A stretch of DNA of 64,000 bases, taken from the NCBI RefSeq assembly GCF_000381365.1, contig NZ_KB905467.1:613604-677603 (forward strand), given 5' to 3'. Numbering within the stretch: the stretch's first letter is position 1; every line of letters begins with the position of its first letter. Shown in pieces: positions 27,376-36,316 of the stretch. The notes under the pieces are model-generated. The model saw nothing but the letters and a program-made list of their open reading frames with translations, was not told the origin of the DNA and did not search any database. The translations under genes were made by a program, and so were the position numbers. Source of the stretch: Bacteroides salyersiae WAL 10018 = DSM 18765 = JCM 12988. GTDB lineage: Bacteria; Bacteroidota; Bacteroidia; Bacteroidales; Bacteroidaceae.

Positions 27376-28742
27376 GGCACTATAAAATATTTTGTGTAAA
27401 TGTAAAATACGGGATTCAGTATGGGTTCCGTATTTTTTATTTAATAGCTTTGCAAAATGAAGAAAATTATGAAAGAGAAGAATCATGTAGTGCCTGATGA
27501 GGTATTAAGTAAGGAGTTCCTTAGCCAGTTCAAAACAGAAGCTGATGTCAGCAAGTTTCTGAAGCAGTTACACGCGCAGGTATTGGAGAAAATGCTTGAA
27601 GGTGAGATGGATGCCCATCTGGGTTATGAGAAGAATTCGGTTTCCGGTCATAACAGCGGCAATTCCCGTAACGGCAGCTACCCCAAGAAAATCCAAACCG
27701 AACACGGTGAAGCGGTCATACCTATTCCCCGTGACCGTAACGGTGAATTCGAGCCCATAGTTGTTCCCAAACACGAGAGTCGTGGGCTTTCCATAGAAAA
27801 ACTTGTTATCTCCCTATATGCCAAAGGAATGAGCGTGTCCGACATAGAAGAGGAGATGCGTGAAATCTATGAGATAGAACTGTCCACATCAGCCATTTCC
27901 ATCATCACGAACAAAGTCAATCAAGCTGCTCAGGAATGGCAGAACCGCCCTTTGGACCCGGTCTATCTTATCGTTTGGATGGACGGTATTGTCTTCAAGG
28001 TTCGTGACAACGGTAAAATCATCAACAAGACTGTCTATCTCTGTATCGGTCTGAAACAGAACGGCTTGAAGGAAGTCCTTGGCATGTGGGTGGGAAAATC
28101 AGAAAGTTCTTCATTCTGGATGGGTGTCCTGACAGATTTGAAGGCCCGCGGAGTGCAGGACATACTGATTACCTGCACTGACAACCTGAACGGATTTACC
28201 GACACCATACGTGCCGTATTTCCTCAATCTTCCACGCAAATATGTGTCGTACATCAGATTAGGAACTCCTGCAAATATGTCGTTTACAAGGACAAGAAAG
28301 AGTTTACAGCCGATATGAAGAACATCTATAACGCGCCCAACAAGGAGGCTGCTGCCGTGGAACTGGATAATTTGGAAAAGAAATGGGGAGGGAAGTACCC
28401 TTATGCCATCCTCTCATGGAGGAATAACTGGGATGACCTGACTGTTTTCTTCCAGTTCCCATTGGAAATCAGGAAAATAATCTACACAACAAACCTCATA
28501 GAAAATCTGAATGGAAAAATCAGAAAGTACACTAAATCAAAACTTTCATTCCCTTCGGATGATGCTGTGAAGAAAATGGTATACCTTTCTCTGATGGAGA
28601 TTGAGAAGAAATGGACAATGCCGATTACTAACTGGGGATTGATTATGAATCAATTTATGCTTATTTTTGAAAACAGAATTCAGATATAAGAGAACTTATA
28701 ACTGAATCCCGTTTCTATTTACACAAAATTATGGATACTGCC
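27376..28742 (+). mobile_element. IS256-family insertion sequence
   Basis: A 1367-bp element flanked by the direct repeat TCTACTTG (27368-27375 and 28743-28750), an 8-bp target duplication. The ends are imperfect inverted repeats: left GGCACTATAAAATATTTTG, right (reverse complement) GGCAGTATCCATAATTTTG, both followed by TGTAAAT and, further in, ACGGGATTCAGT. It carries one intact transposase gene, and its intact ends suggest a recent arrival. Confidence 0.9.
27457..28689 (+). CDS. IS256/mutator-type transposase
   Basis: A full-length 410-residue transposase. The DDE residues can be placed in [19 protein letters not shown] and [14 protein letters not shown]. The -7 box TAGCTTTG (27445-27452) lies only four bases before the first ATG, so MKEKNHV at 27469 may be the actual start. 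Intact frame and ends suggest the element could still move. Confidence 0.94.
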   Translation: MKKIMKEKNHVVPDEVLSKEFLSQFKTEADVSKFLKQLHAQVLEKMLEGEMDAHLGYEKNSVSGHNSGNSRNGSYPKKIQTEHGEAVIPIPRDRNGEFEPIVVPKHESRGLSIEKLVISLYAKGMSVSDIEEEMREIYEIELSTSAISIITNKVNQAAQEWQNRPLDPVYLIVWMDGIVFKVRDNGKIINKTVYLCIGLKQNGLKEVLGMWVGKSESSSFWMGVLTDLKARGVQDILITCTDNLNGFTDTIRAVFPQSSTQICVVHQIRNSCKYVVYKDKKEFTADMKNIYNAPNKEAAAVELDNLEKKWGGKYPYAILSWRNNWDDLTVFFQFPLEIRKIIYTTNLIENLNGKIRKYTKSKLSFPSDDAVKKMVYLSLMEIEKKWTMPITNWGLIMNQFMLIFENRIQI

Positions 28743-28970
28743 TCTACTTGACTACTTACTACTTAACTACTTACTACTTGACTACTTACTACTTGACTAC
28801 TTACTACTTGACTACTTACTACTTGACTACTTACTACTTAACTACTTACTACTTGACTACTTACTACTTGACTACTTACTACTTGACTACTTACTACTTG
28901 ACTACTTACTACTTACTACTTAACTACTTACTACTTGACTGCTTAACTACTTGACTACTGAGACTACTTA
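28743..28970 (+). repeat. 15-bp tandem repeat array, right part of hairpin repeat element 1
   Basis: About 13 copies of a 15-base unit TACTACTTGACTACT (some with TTAACT) run from 28748 to about 28955. They are the inverse of the AAGTAGT repeats at 27243. A frame crosses the array but codes only for a TTYYL periodic string, which is not credible as a protein. Confidence 0.85.
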
Positions 28971-28978
28971 AGAACTGA

Positions 28979-29027
28979 AGTGTACATTCTTATAATAAAG
29001 AGTGTACACTTTTTATTTGTACTTTTG
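28979..29027 (+). promoter_or_regulatory. promoter and direct-repeat operator of AraC-3
   Basis: AGTGTACA occurs at 28979-28986 and 29001-29008, a 22-base period that puts both on one face of the helix. The -7 box TACTTTTG (29020-29027) follows 11 bases later. Direct half-sites next to the -33 region suit binding by an AraC regulator, most simply the gene just downstream. Confidence 0.55.
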
Positions 29028-29094
29028 ATATTAATCGTATATATTTGCTCCCGCTACAATCTCAAATTACATAATAGTTCAACTCGATATCACT

Positions 29095-29979
29095 ATGAAA
29101 CCACTTTATCAGGAACTCCCGTTTTCTGTGGAACACTACATCAACTTTTACAGGGAAGATCTGCCTTATTTCATTGTTCCGTGGCATTATCATCCCGAAA
29201 TAGAGATCATGTGTATAGAGCAGGGAAGCGGTACCCGCTTTGTTGGTGATCATATCGAAAATTATGAAGTGGGCGATGTCTGTATCATCGGACCTCAGTT
29301 GCCCCATGAATGGAGGAATGACAAAGAGTTTTTCGGAGAAGGAACCGGATTGCGTTCCGTATGCCTGTGTGTGTATTTCCGTAAAGAGCTGTTTGAGGGG
29401 GTCATGATTAATTTGCCCGAATTCATGAATATCCGTAATCTGATAGAACGTTCCCGGCGGGGGATAAAATTCACCGGAACCGCCCGTGACCGTATTGCGG
29501 ACTTTATCCGCAGCACTTTCAATTCGAATGGGGCGGTACGGGTTACCAATCTGATCACTTTGCTCGAAATGATGGCTAATACGGAAGAATATGAACTTCT
29601 CGCCAGTGTAGGTTTCACCCAGTCCGTCAATTCTTCCGACTTTGAACGTTTCAATAAGATATATCAATATCTGGTGAAGAACTTTAACCAACCGATTAAA
29701 CTGGAAGAGGTAGCCGGCTTGGTAGGTCTTACCCCTACTGCCTTTTGCCGCTATTTCAAGGAGCGGACCAAGAAGACCTTCGTACAATATCTGAACGATA
29801 TGCGTATCGGACATGCCAAGCGGCTCTTGATTGAAGGAAAAATGAAGATATCCACCGTAAGTATGGAAGTGGGATTCAATAACCTGTCCAACTTTATCGA
29901 GCAATTCAAAAAGAGCGTCCATATGTTGCCTACCGAATACCAAAAACAGTATGGTGTGAAAAATAAAAAAGCGATTTAG
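29095..29979 (+). CDS. AraC family regulator (AraC-3) of the glycan locus
   Basis: A 294-residue AraC regulator with a cupin sensing domain (PWHYHPEIEIMCIEQGSGTR at about residues 30-49; VCIIGPQLPHEW) and a C-terminal helix-turn-helix pair (KLEEVAGLVGLTPTAFCRYF; KISTVSMEVGFNNLSNFIEQ). It precedes the sugar isomerase/kinase/porter/SusCD genes, all on the same strand, so it is the likely sugar-responsive regulator of that locus. Confidence 0.9.
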   Translation: MKPLYQELPFSVEHYINFYREDLPYFIVPWHYHPEIEIMCIEQGSGTRFVGDHIENYEVGDVCIIGPQLPHEWRNDKEFFGEGTGLRSVCLCVYFRKELFEGVMINLPEFMNIRNLIERSRRGIKFTGTARDRIADFIRSTFNSNGAVRVTNLITLLEMMANTEEYELLASVGFTQSVNSSDFERFNKIYQYLVKNFNQPIKLEEVAGLVGLTPTAFCRYFKERTKKTFVQYLNDMRIGHAKRLLIEGKMKISTVSMEVGFNNLSNFIEQFKKSVHMLPTEYQKQYGVKNKKAI

Positions 29980-30007
29980 AAGCCCTCTATCCTACATTAT
30001 TCACACT

Positions 30008-30086
30008 CAGTAGTCAAGTAGTAAGTAGTTAAGTAGAATACATCAGACAAGTCATTTCTACTTAACTACTTACTACTTGACTACTG
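30008..30086 (+). repeat. hairpin repeat element 2, 31-bp perfect stem
   Basis: Bases 30008-30038 are the exact inverse complement of 30056-30086. The 17-base loop is TACATCAGACAAGTCAT. The stem is made of AAGTAGT-type repeats. The same loop sequence occurs at 27352 and, inverted, near 34465. In RNA this would be a very stable hairpin right after the AraC-3 gene. Confidence 0.85.
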
Positions 30087-30207
30087 TATATGAATTATTC
30101 AGGCTATATTCTGGAATATTATCAATTAAAATCCATATACCTGTATAAATGATAAGATAACATAATTATCGGGGAAGATAGGAGACAGACCGCCTATGGC
30201 TATGGCC

Positions 30208-30215
30208 TACCTTTG
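30208..30215 (+). promoter_or_regulatory. -7 box TACCTTTG of the sugar metabolism operon
   Basis: TACCTTTG fits the Bacteroidales -7 consensus and lies 36 bases before the first gene of the isomerase/kinase operon. The imperfect repeat CTATGGCTATGGCC lies directly upstream (30194-30207). Confidence 0.5.
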
Positions 30216-30251
30216 TTCCCATCGAATTATATGTGGAATCTTAAAATATAG

Positions 30252-30815
30252 GTGATTATGGAAAATAACAAAATTGTCTTTCCGGAACTGTTCTTTACCG
30301 ATAAGAATCTGGTGGGACGCGATGTCCTCAAAATCTCCCGGAATTTATCCGACTTGAAAGGCATCTTTGCCGATGCGGAAGCTTTCGAACGAATGCCCCA
30401 GAATCAGCTTGCTTATGAAGTCAGCAGTTTTTTACCCGAAAAAGAAGGAACTCCGGGCGGATTGTACTTCGGCATTACCTATCTGTATCCGGGGAAAGTC
30501 GGCAATGAGTACATGATGACGAAAGGACATTATCATGCCAACGTCGACCGTGCGGAATTCTACTGGGGACTGGAGGGTGAAGGTATGCTGATCCTGATGG
30601 ACGGGCAGCGTAATGTGTGGGCCGAACATGTATTTCCCGGCAGCTTGCATTACATTCCGGGAGGAGTAGCCCATCGGATGGCAAATACGGGAAGCTCCCT
30701 TTTCTCGTTTGCTGCCTGCTGGCCTTCGGACGCCGGGCATAATTATGCCGAGATTGCAGAAAACGGATTCTCTGCCAGATTGATGGAAGTGAATGGTGTC
30801 CCTCATTTAATCTGA
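30252..30815 (+). CDS. cupin-type glucose-6-phosphate isomerase family protein
   Basis: A 187-residue protein of the cupin phosphoglucose isomerase family (archaeal GPI type). The metal and substrate motif reads MMTKGHYHANVDRAEFYWGL (residues about 91-110), with the two His and Glu ligands, and GGVAHRMANT supplies the third His. Such enzymes interconvert glucose 6-phosphate and fructose 6-phosphate. First gene of an operon with a ROK kinase and a mannose-6-phosphate isomerase; it ends six bases before the kinase. Translation may start at MENNK two codons in. Confidence 0.88.
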   Translation: MIMENNKIVFPELFFTDKNLVGRDVLKISRNLSDLKGIFADAEAFERMPQNQLAYEVSSFLPEKEGTPGGLYFGITYLYPGKVGNEYMMTKGHYHANVDRAEFYWGLEGEGMLILMDGQRNVWAEHVFPGSLHYIPGGVAHRMANTGSSLFSFAACWPSDAGHNYAEIAENGFSARLMEVNGVPHLI

Positions 30816-30821
30816 CCGGCA

Positions 30822-31784
30822 ATGTATTGTATAGCAATAGATTTAGGAGGTACCATTATCAAGATCGGTTTGGTGAAAGGAGCGGAAATCCTTGAATTCA
30901 ACTCGTTTCCCGCCAAAGCAGGGAGTCTGGCCGACAATCTTCCTGTTATGGAGACGGTAATAGACCGGTTGTTAGGAAAATGGAGGGTATCGAAAGAAGA
31001 ACTTTCCGGCATAGGGCTGGCCTTTCCCGGTATGGTCAATCCGAAGGAGAAAAGGGTGACTTCCACCAATGATAAATACGATGATGCCTGTGACATAGAT
31101 CTGGCTTCGTGGGTTTACAGGAATTGGGAAACTCTTTTCATTATCGATAATGACGCCCGCCTGGCACTTGCCGGAGAGTGGTGTTTCGGTGCCGGAAGAA
31201 ATAGCAGGAACATGGTAATGATGACCATTGGTACGGGAATCGGTACCGGGGTCGTACTGGATGGACGGATTATAAAAGGAACTCATTATCAGGCAGGGTC
31301 GTTGGGCGGACACATCGTCGTGGACTATCGTGGACGGCGTTGTACTTGTGGAAACATCGGGTGTGTGGAAGCAATGGCTTCTTCCTTTTTCCTGCCGGAG
31401 ATTATCCGTACCCATTCCAAGATCAGCAATGAGTATAAGGCGAAAGCTTCTTCTTACGACTTTAAAACCCTGTTCGGTTTAATGAGACAGGGAGAGCTGG
31501 AAGCCACTCTTTTATGTCAGGATTGCATGGATGTATGGGCGGCGGCCATTATCAATTACATCCATGCTTATGATCCGGAGATCATCGTGATAGGCGGCGG
31601 GATTATGCGTAGTGCGGATATCATATTGCCTTATCTGAAAGAACGGATCGACCGTCTGGTTTGGTCGCCGGAAAATGAAGTAGAGATCAGAGCCTCCTTA
31701 TTGGGGGATAATGCCGCTCTTTTGGGAATTTCGTGTACGTTGTCAACAATAAAAAAAGAAAAATGCTATGAACAGATATTTTAA
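30822..31784 (+). CDS. ROK family sugar kinase
   Basis: A 320-residue ROK protein with the ATP site DLGGTIIKIG (residues 7-16), catalytic Asp in IDNDARLALAGEW, and the zinc-binding GGHIVVDYRG followed by CTCGNIGCVE. No helix-turn-helix is present, so it is a kinase rather than a repressor; glucose or another hexose is the probable substrate. Its end overlaps the next gene by 17 bases, which implies coupled translation. Confidence 0.92.
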   Translation: MYCIAIDLGGTIIKIGLVKGAEILEFNSFPAKAGSLADNLPVMETVIDRLLGKWRVSKEELSGIGLAFPGMVNPKEKRVTSTNDKYDDACDIDLASWVYRNWETLFIIDNDARLALAGEWCFGAGRNSRNMVMMTIGTGIGTGVVLDGRIIKGTHYQAGSLGGHIVVDYRGRRCTCGNIGCVEAMASSFFLPEIIRTHSKISNEYKAKASSYDFKTLFGLMRQGELEATLLCQDCMDVWAAAIINYIHAYDPEIIVIGGGIMRSADIILPYLKERIDRLVWSPENEVEIRASLLGDNAALLGISCTLSTIKKEKCYEQIF

Positions 31785-33543
31785 TGAGAAATCTAATTAT
31801 GATAAGTATCCGGTGGTGAACGTGCCGGGTATGGAGGAAGAGTGCCGGGTGGGTTGGAGAGCTATTTCCGATCGTCTGGAGAAAGACCTGTCGCAGATCG
31901 GAAAGAAAGTAAAGGTCGTGGTGCTGGAATGTTACCAGGGAGTATCGGATGAAGAGGTGGTTACGGCTTTGCAGTCTGCTTTCCCGGCTTCCCGTTGGTT
32001 CTTTTCGGCGGATGCCATGAAGTCTCCGGAACAGATAGATGCCATCTTGAAGCAGGACATCACGGAAGACGAGATTTTCGGTTATATGACCCGTCAGAAC
32101 ATGGACTGTTATTTCGACGGAGATAAATTGCCGGGTATCCGTTCGGAGATTGCTGCCGTTACAGAAGGCATTGTTTTTGTCTATGGGGTCGGTGCGGCTT
32201 ACGTACAGCCTTCGTATGATTTGCTGGTGTACGCCGATATGGCCCGTTGGGAGATACAGATGCGTTTCCGTCGCAACGAGGTATCGAATGTCGGCATCAG
32301 CAATAGGGAAGAACGTGCTTCATTGCAATACAAGCGTGCCTTTTTTGTAGACTGGCGTATTTGTGACCGCTTCAAGAAGAAACTGATAAAGAAGTGGGAT
32401 TATGTACTCGATACGAATACCGCCGGCAATCCAAAGATGGCGACTGCAAAGGCAATAGAAGCCGGACTGGAAAAGGCCTCCCGTACCCCCTTCCGGGTCG
32501 TTCCTTTTTTCGATCCGGGACCTTGGGGCGGACAATGGATGAAAGAGGTATGTGACCTCGACCGGGAGGTGCCTAATTTTGCCTGGTGTTTCGATTGTGT
32601 CCCCGAGGAAAACAGTCTTTATCTCGGTTTTGGAGACGTACGTTTCGAATTACCTTCTATCGATCTTGTTTTTGCTTATCCGGCACGTTTATTAGGCAAT
32701 CCGGTATATGGCCGTTTCGGTGACGAGTTTCCGATCCGTTTCGACTTTCTCGATACGATGGAGGGAGGAAATCTGAGTCTGCAAGTACATCCTCTGACAC
32801 AATATATACAGGAAAAGTTCGGTATGCACTACACGCAGGACGAAAGCTATTATATGTTGGATGCGGCAGAAGATGCTACCGTGTATTTGGGGGTGAAAGA
32901 GGGGATCGAACCGGAAGAGATGATTGATGCCCTTAATGAAGCACAGGAAAGCGGTTGCTTCGATGCGGAGAAATATGTGGGCCGCTATCCCGTTAAGAAG
33001 CACGACCATTTGCTGATACCTGCCGGCACGATACATTGTTCCGGAACAAACGGTATGGTGCTTGAAATCAGTGCGACTCCTTATATCTTCACTTTCAAGC
33101 TTTGGGATTGGGGACGTCTCGGGCTGGATGGCCGTCCGCGCCCCATCAATATAAAGCACGGGCAGGAAGTCATTCAATGGAACCGTACGGAGTCTTGGGT
33201 CAGAAAAGAGATTTTCAATCGTATAGAGCCGGTGGCCGAGGGCGAAGGCTGGAGGGAAGAACGTACCGGTTTGCACGAAAACGAGTTCATCGAAACCCGC
33301 CGTCATTGGTTTACCGCTCCCGTATTGCACCGGACGGACGGCAGTGTGAATGTTCTCAATCTGGTTGAAGGGAGAGAGGCCATTGTGGAAAGTCCGACAG
33401 GAGGGTTCGAGCCGTTTGTTGTTCATTATGCCGAGACGTTTATCGTGCCGGAATCGGTGAAAGAATATACGATCCGCCCTTATGGAGAATCCGCAGGTAA
33501 GCAGTGCGCTACTATTAAAGCTTTTGTTAAACACAATCCTTAA
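31768..33543 (+). CDS. class I mannose-6-phosphate isomerase, long form
   Basis: A 591-residue protein. The C-terminal part from about residue 245 is a class I phosphomannose isomerase: PFFDPGPWGGQWM, the zinc ligands in LSLQVHPLTQYI, the Glu in QDESYYMLD and the His in PAGTIHCSGTNG. The N-terminal 240 residues are not part of the ordinary enzyme (about 320 aa) and I do not recognise them; they contain a VVVLECYQGVSDEEV segment and are largely helical. It converts mannose 6-phosphate and fructose 6-phosphate or acts on a related sugar phosphate. Confidence 0.85.
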   Translation: MNRYFNEKSNYDKYPVVNVPGMEEECRVGWRAISDRLEKDLSQIGKKVKVVVLECYQGVSDEEVVTALQSAFPASRWFFSADAMKSPEQIDAILKQDITEDEIFGYMTRQNMDCYFDGDKLPGIRSEIAAVTEGIVFVYGVGAAYVQPSYDLLVYADMARWEIQMRFRRNEVSNVGISNREERASLQYKRAFFVDWRICDRFKKKLIKKWDYVLDTNTAGNPKMATAKAIEAGLEKASRTPFRVVPFFDPGPWGGQWMKEVCDLDREVPNFAWCFDCVPEENSLYLGFGDVRFELPSIDLVFAYPARLLGNPVYGRFGDEFPIRFDFLDTMEGGNLSLQVHPLTQYIQEKFGMHYTQDESYYMLDAAEDATVYLGVKEGIEPEEMIDALNEAQESGCFDAEKYVGRYPVKKHDHLLIPAGTIHCSGTNGMVLEISATPYIFTFKLWDWGRLGLDGRPRPINIKHGQEVIQWNRTESWVRKEIFNRIEPVAEGEGWREERTGLHENEFIETRRHWFTAPVLHRTDGSVNVLNLVEGREAIVESPTGGFEPFVVHYAETFIVPESVKEYTIRPYGESAGKQCATIKAFVKHNP

Positions 33544-33556
33544 TTCGATTTTGAGT

Positions 33557-34336
33557 ATGAAATTTAATCCAGGTTTTGATATAGAACCCACAACGAATCC
33601 CATGGGGTTCGTTTATGGTCCCGATGTTTTTGGCCCTCCGGTAGAGAACCGTTTGCTGAAAGATATCCGCAAGAGTTTATCCGATCCCGATTGTGACGGT
33701 CCCGAAGTAGTGTATGCCATTGCCATGGATGTCGGAAAGAAAATCCATGAACCGCTTCTGAAAGAGATGCACCTTCTCTATGGGGTGGTGACTTATGCCG
33801 CCGGAAAATTAGGACGGGAACCCATACGTAGCCAGGGACATATTCACTGGGTTTCCAAATTCAGCCAATGGTCTACTCCGGAGGTTTATGAAATCTGGTC
33901 GGGCGAAGCGATTATCTATATGCAGGAGTTTGCCGAGGATAATCCCGGGCGTTGTTTTGCCGTTTATGCCCGTCCCGGTGACGTTGTGATTGTCCCCCCA
34001 TACTGGGCGCATGCCACTATCAGCGCCAATCCGGACGAACCGTTGACATTCGGTGCCTGGTGTGACCGCGACTACGGTTTTGAGTACGAGGGCGTTCGCA
34101 GGCATAAAGGCATCGCTTGGTTTCCTGTCTTTAATGATAAGAATAAAATAGAGTGGCAAGCCAATCCGCTTTATGAGAAATCGGAACTGATCTGCAAAAC
34201 TCCTGCCGATTACTCCGCCCTCGGCATCGTAAAGGGGGAAGCCATCTATACGACTTTTGAAAAAAATCCGGATACTTTCTTATATGTTCCCCGCCCGGAA
34301 CTGAAAAAGGAGGTATGGGAGAATTATCAACCTTAG
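33557..34336 (+). CDS. second cupin-type phosphoglucose isomerase-like protein
   Basis: A 259-residue cupin related to the gene at 30252. The start at 33557 follows the upstream stop by 13 bases. Motifs: GREPIRSQGHIHWVSKFSQW and TPEVYEIWSGEAIIYMQEF (the GHxH and Glu ligands) and VPPYWAHATISANPDEPL (third His). It is longer than the first copy. Two such isomerases plus a phosphomannose isomerase in one operon is unusual and hints at a substrate other than plain glucose 6-phosphate for at least one of them. Confidence 0.82.
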   Translation: MKFNPGFDIEPTTNPMGFVYGPDVFGPPVENRLLKDIRKSLSDPDCDGPEVVYAIAMDVGKKIHEPLLKEMHLLYGVVTYAAGKLGREPIRSQGHIHWVSKFSQWSTPEVYEIWSGEAIIYMQEFAEDNPGRCFAVYARPGDVVIVPPYWAHATISANPDEPLTFGAWCDRDYGFEYEGVRRHKGIAWFPVFNDKNKIEWQANPLYEKSELICKTPADYSALGIVKGEAIYTTFEKNPDTFLYVPRPELKKEVWENYQP

Positions 34337-34364
34337 CTTGAATAATTTATATACAGTAGCCAAA

Positions 34365-34665
34365 ATGTTAAGTGGTTGTTTAGTAGTCAAGTGATTTAGT
34401 AGTCAAGTAGCTTAGTAGTCAAGTAGTTTAGTAGTCAAGTAGTTAAGTAGTAAGTAGTTAAGTAGAAATGTCTTGTCTGATGTATTTTTTTGACAGTTTA
34501 TTGCTTGACTGCTGATCCTTAATTATTCAAGTTGGGATACCGGTGACGTGAACTATCCGTCCTTACTACTTTATCTACTCAACTACTTAACTACTTACTA
34601 CTTGACTACTTAACTACTTACTACTTGACTACTCAACTACTCACTACTTGATCACTTAGCAACTT
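34365..34665 (+). repeat. hairpin repeat element 3
   Basis: A left arm of TAGTAGTCAAGTAG-type repeats (34380-34465) is followed by the family core in the opposite orientation (AGAAATGTCTTGTCTGATGT, 34464-34483). After about 80 unrelated bases comes a right arm of ACTACTTAACTACTTAC-type repeats (34565-34660). The arms are complementary, so the transcript could form a large branched hairpin between the isomerase and the porter gene. Confidence 0.8.
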
Positions 34666-34684
34666 AAATTTAAAAATAAATACC

Positions 34685-36115
34685 ATGAAAACAGAGTATA
34701 ATAGCAAGCTTATTTATGTGATTGCAGTCGTTGCCGCTACGGGCGGACTGTTGTTCGGGTTTGATACCGGAGTCATATCGGGGGCTATCCCTTTCTTTCA
34801 GAAAGACTTCGGAATCGATAACGGTATGATTGAAATTATTACGGCTTCCGGGTTGTGCGGTGCTATCTTGGGAGCGCTCTTTTGCGGGAAAGTGACGGAT
34901 ACGCTCGGCCGTAGAAAGGTGATTTTGGCATCGGCCGTGGTTTTTGCCATCGGTGCGTTGTGGTCCGGATTTGCGCCCGATGTGTATCACCTCATTGCTT
35001 CCCGTTTGTTTTTAGGAGTGGCTATCGGTGTCTCTTCTTTTGCTGTACCGCTTTATATTGCGGAAATTTCTCCGGCAAAAAAACGCGGAGCTTTGGTGTC
35101 GATGTTCCAGTTGATGGTTACTATCGGTGTTTTGGTATCTTATCTTTCCGATCTCTTTTTTGCCGATGAAAGCCGGATAGACTGCTGGCGGCCGATGTTT
35201 TATGTAGGCGTGATTCCCGCTATCGTATTATTTGTGGGTATGCTGTGTATGCCCGAGACGCCGCGTTGGTTAATCGGTCGCGGGAGAGAGCAGGAAGGAC
35301 TGGCCGTGCTTTCGCGTATAGAGAGTCCGGAATCCAGAAACGATGCTTTTGAAGCGATCCGGAAAGAAGTGGCTAAGAGTCGTGAGGAGAAGTCCGGTTA
35401 TCGCGAACTGTTCAAGCCCTGGCTGCGCAATGCCGTGATCATCTGCATCGGAATTATGTTTTTCCAACAGTTTGTAGGCATCAACACCGTGATCTATTAC
35501 AGTCCCAAGATATTCCTTATGGCCGGGTTCGACGGTACGGTTTCCGCTATATGGGCCTCGGTGGGCGTAGGGGCGGTCAACCTGCTGTTCACGATCGTAT
35601 CGGTGTATTTTGTAGACAGGCTTGGAAGGCGCAAACTCTATTTCACCGGTCTGACCGGGATCACGGTTTCGCTGATTCTGTTGGGCATTTGCTTTGCCTT
35701 CTCCGCTTCGTTGGGCGATGCCGGCAAATGGTTGTCCGTCCTGTTGGTCTTTTTCTATGTTGCCTTTTTCGCTATCAGCATCGGCCCGTTGGGGTGGCTT
35801 ATCATCTCCGAAGTATTTCCCCAGAAACTCAGAGGATTGGGCTCATCCATCGGTTCCTTGTCCGTGTGGTTTTTCAATAGCATCGTTTCGTTTACTTTCT
35901 TCAAGATCGTACATGCTTTCACGATAAGCGGTACGGAGATTTATGCAGAAGGTGAGAACTTGGGGAGTCCGGCCGGTGCTTTCTGGTTTTATGCCGTGGT
36001 AGCTCTGGCAGCCTTGATATGGGGATACTTCTATGTGCCCGAAACCAAAGGAGTCTCTTTGGAAAAGATTGAGGAATATTGGCGCAAGGGGGGCAAACCA
36101 CGTTTCTTGAAATAG
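34685..36115 (+). CDS. sugar porter of the MFS (XylE type)
   Basis: A 476-residue inner-membrane proton-sugar symporter with 12 helices. Sugar-porter signatures are clear: GGLLFGFDTGVISGAIPFF, GKVTDTLGRRKVI, PLYIAEISPAKKRGALVS, PETPRWLIGRGREQ, QQFVGINTVIYYSP, DRLGRRKLYF and VPETKGVSLEKIEEYW. It would bring the hexose released by the locus into the cytoplasm for the ROK kinase and isomerases. The first 15 bases of the gene are identical to those at the second ATG of susC. Confidence 0.94.
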   Translation: MKTEYNSKLIYVIAVVAATGGLLFGFDTGVISGAIPFFQKDFGIDNGMIEIITASGLCGAILGALFCGKVTDTLGRRKVILASAVVFAIGALWSGFAPDVYHLIASRLFLGVAIGVSSFAVPLYIAEISPAKKRGALVSMFQLMVTIGVLVSYLSDLFFADESRIDCWRPMFYVGVIPAIVLFVGMLCMPETPRWLIGRGREQEGLAVLSRIESPESRNDAFEAIRKEVAKSREEKSGYRELFKPWLRNAVIICIGIMFFQQFVGINTVIYYSPKIFLMAGFDGTVSAIWASVGVGAVNLLFTIVSVYFVDRLGRRKLYFTGLTGITVSLILLGICFAFSASLGDAGKWLSVLLVFFYVAFFAISIGPLGWLIISEVFPQKLRGLGSSIGSLSVWFFNSIVSFTFFKIVHAFTISGTEIYAEGENLGSPAGAFWFYAVVALAALIWGYFYVPETKGVSLEKIEEYWRKGGKPRFLK

Positions 36116-36124
36116 GGAAAAAAT

Positions 36125-36158
36125 GCCCGGAATATTGGAATCATATCAATATTCGGGC
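36125..36158 (+). terminator. hairpin after the porter gene
   Basis: GCCCGGAATATTG (36125-36137) pairs with CAATATTCGGGC (36147-36158) with one bulge. It lies ten bases after the porter stop codon. No T-run follows, so it could be a terminator or a processing hairpin. Confidence 0.55.
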
Positions 36159-36208
36159 GATAATAAGACTATTATGGTAAAATATCATAATTATCAGCTA
36201 AAATGGTG

Positions 36209-36277
36209 GAAAGAAGGTATAACACTTCTCCGTACTTTTACATTCGTCATTTGATGCTGGCCGACCTTCTTTTTTTT
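36209..36277 (+). promoter_or_regulatory. candidate attenuator in the susC leader
   Basis: AAGAAGGT (36211-36218) can pair with ACCTTCTT (36264-36271), which runs into T7 up to 36277. Alternatively AGAAG (36212-36216) can pair with the nearer CTTCT (36225-36229). Two exclusive pairings of one arm, one of them followed by T residues, is the layout of an attenuator. It lies 40 bases upstream of susC. Confidence 0.4.
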
Positions 36278-36316
36278 ACCGGGATATAATTATAGATTAT
36301 AATAAATGAAAACACA

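Noticed and set aside
28748..28954. Frame coding for a periodic TTYYL protein
   Set aside because: It is the translation of a 15-bp intergenic tandem repeat; no start signal or plausible protein property supports it.
27243..28970. CRISPR array
   Set aside because: The repeats are short, contiguous and without unique spacers, and no cas gene is present.
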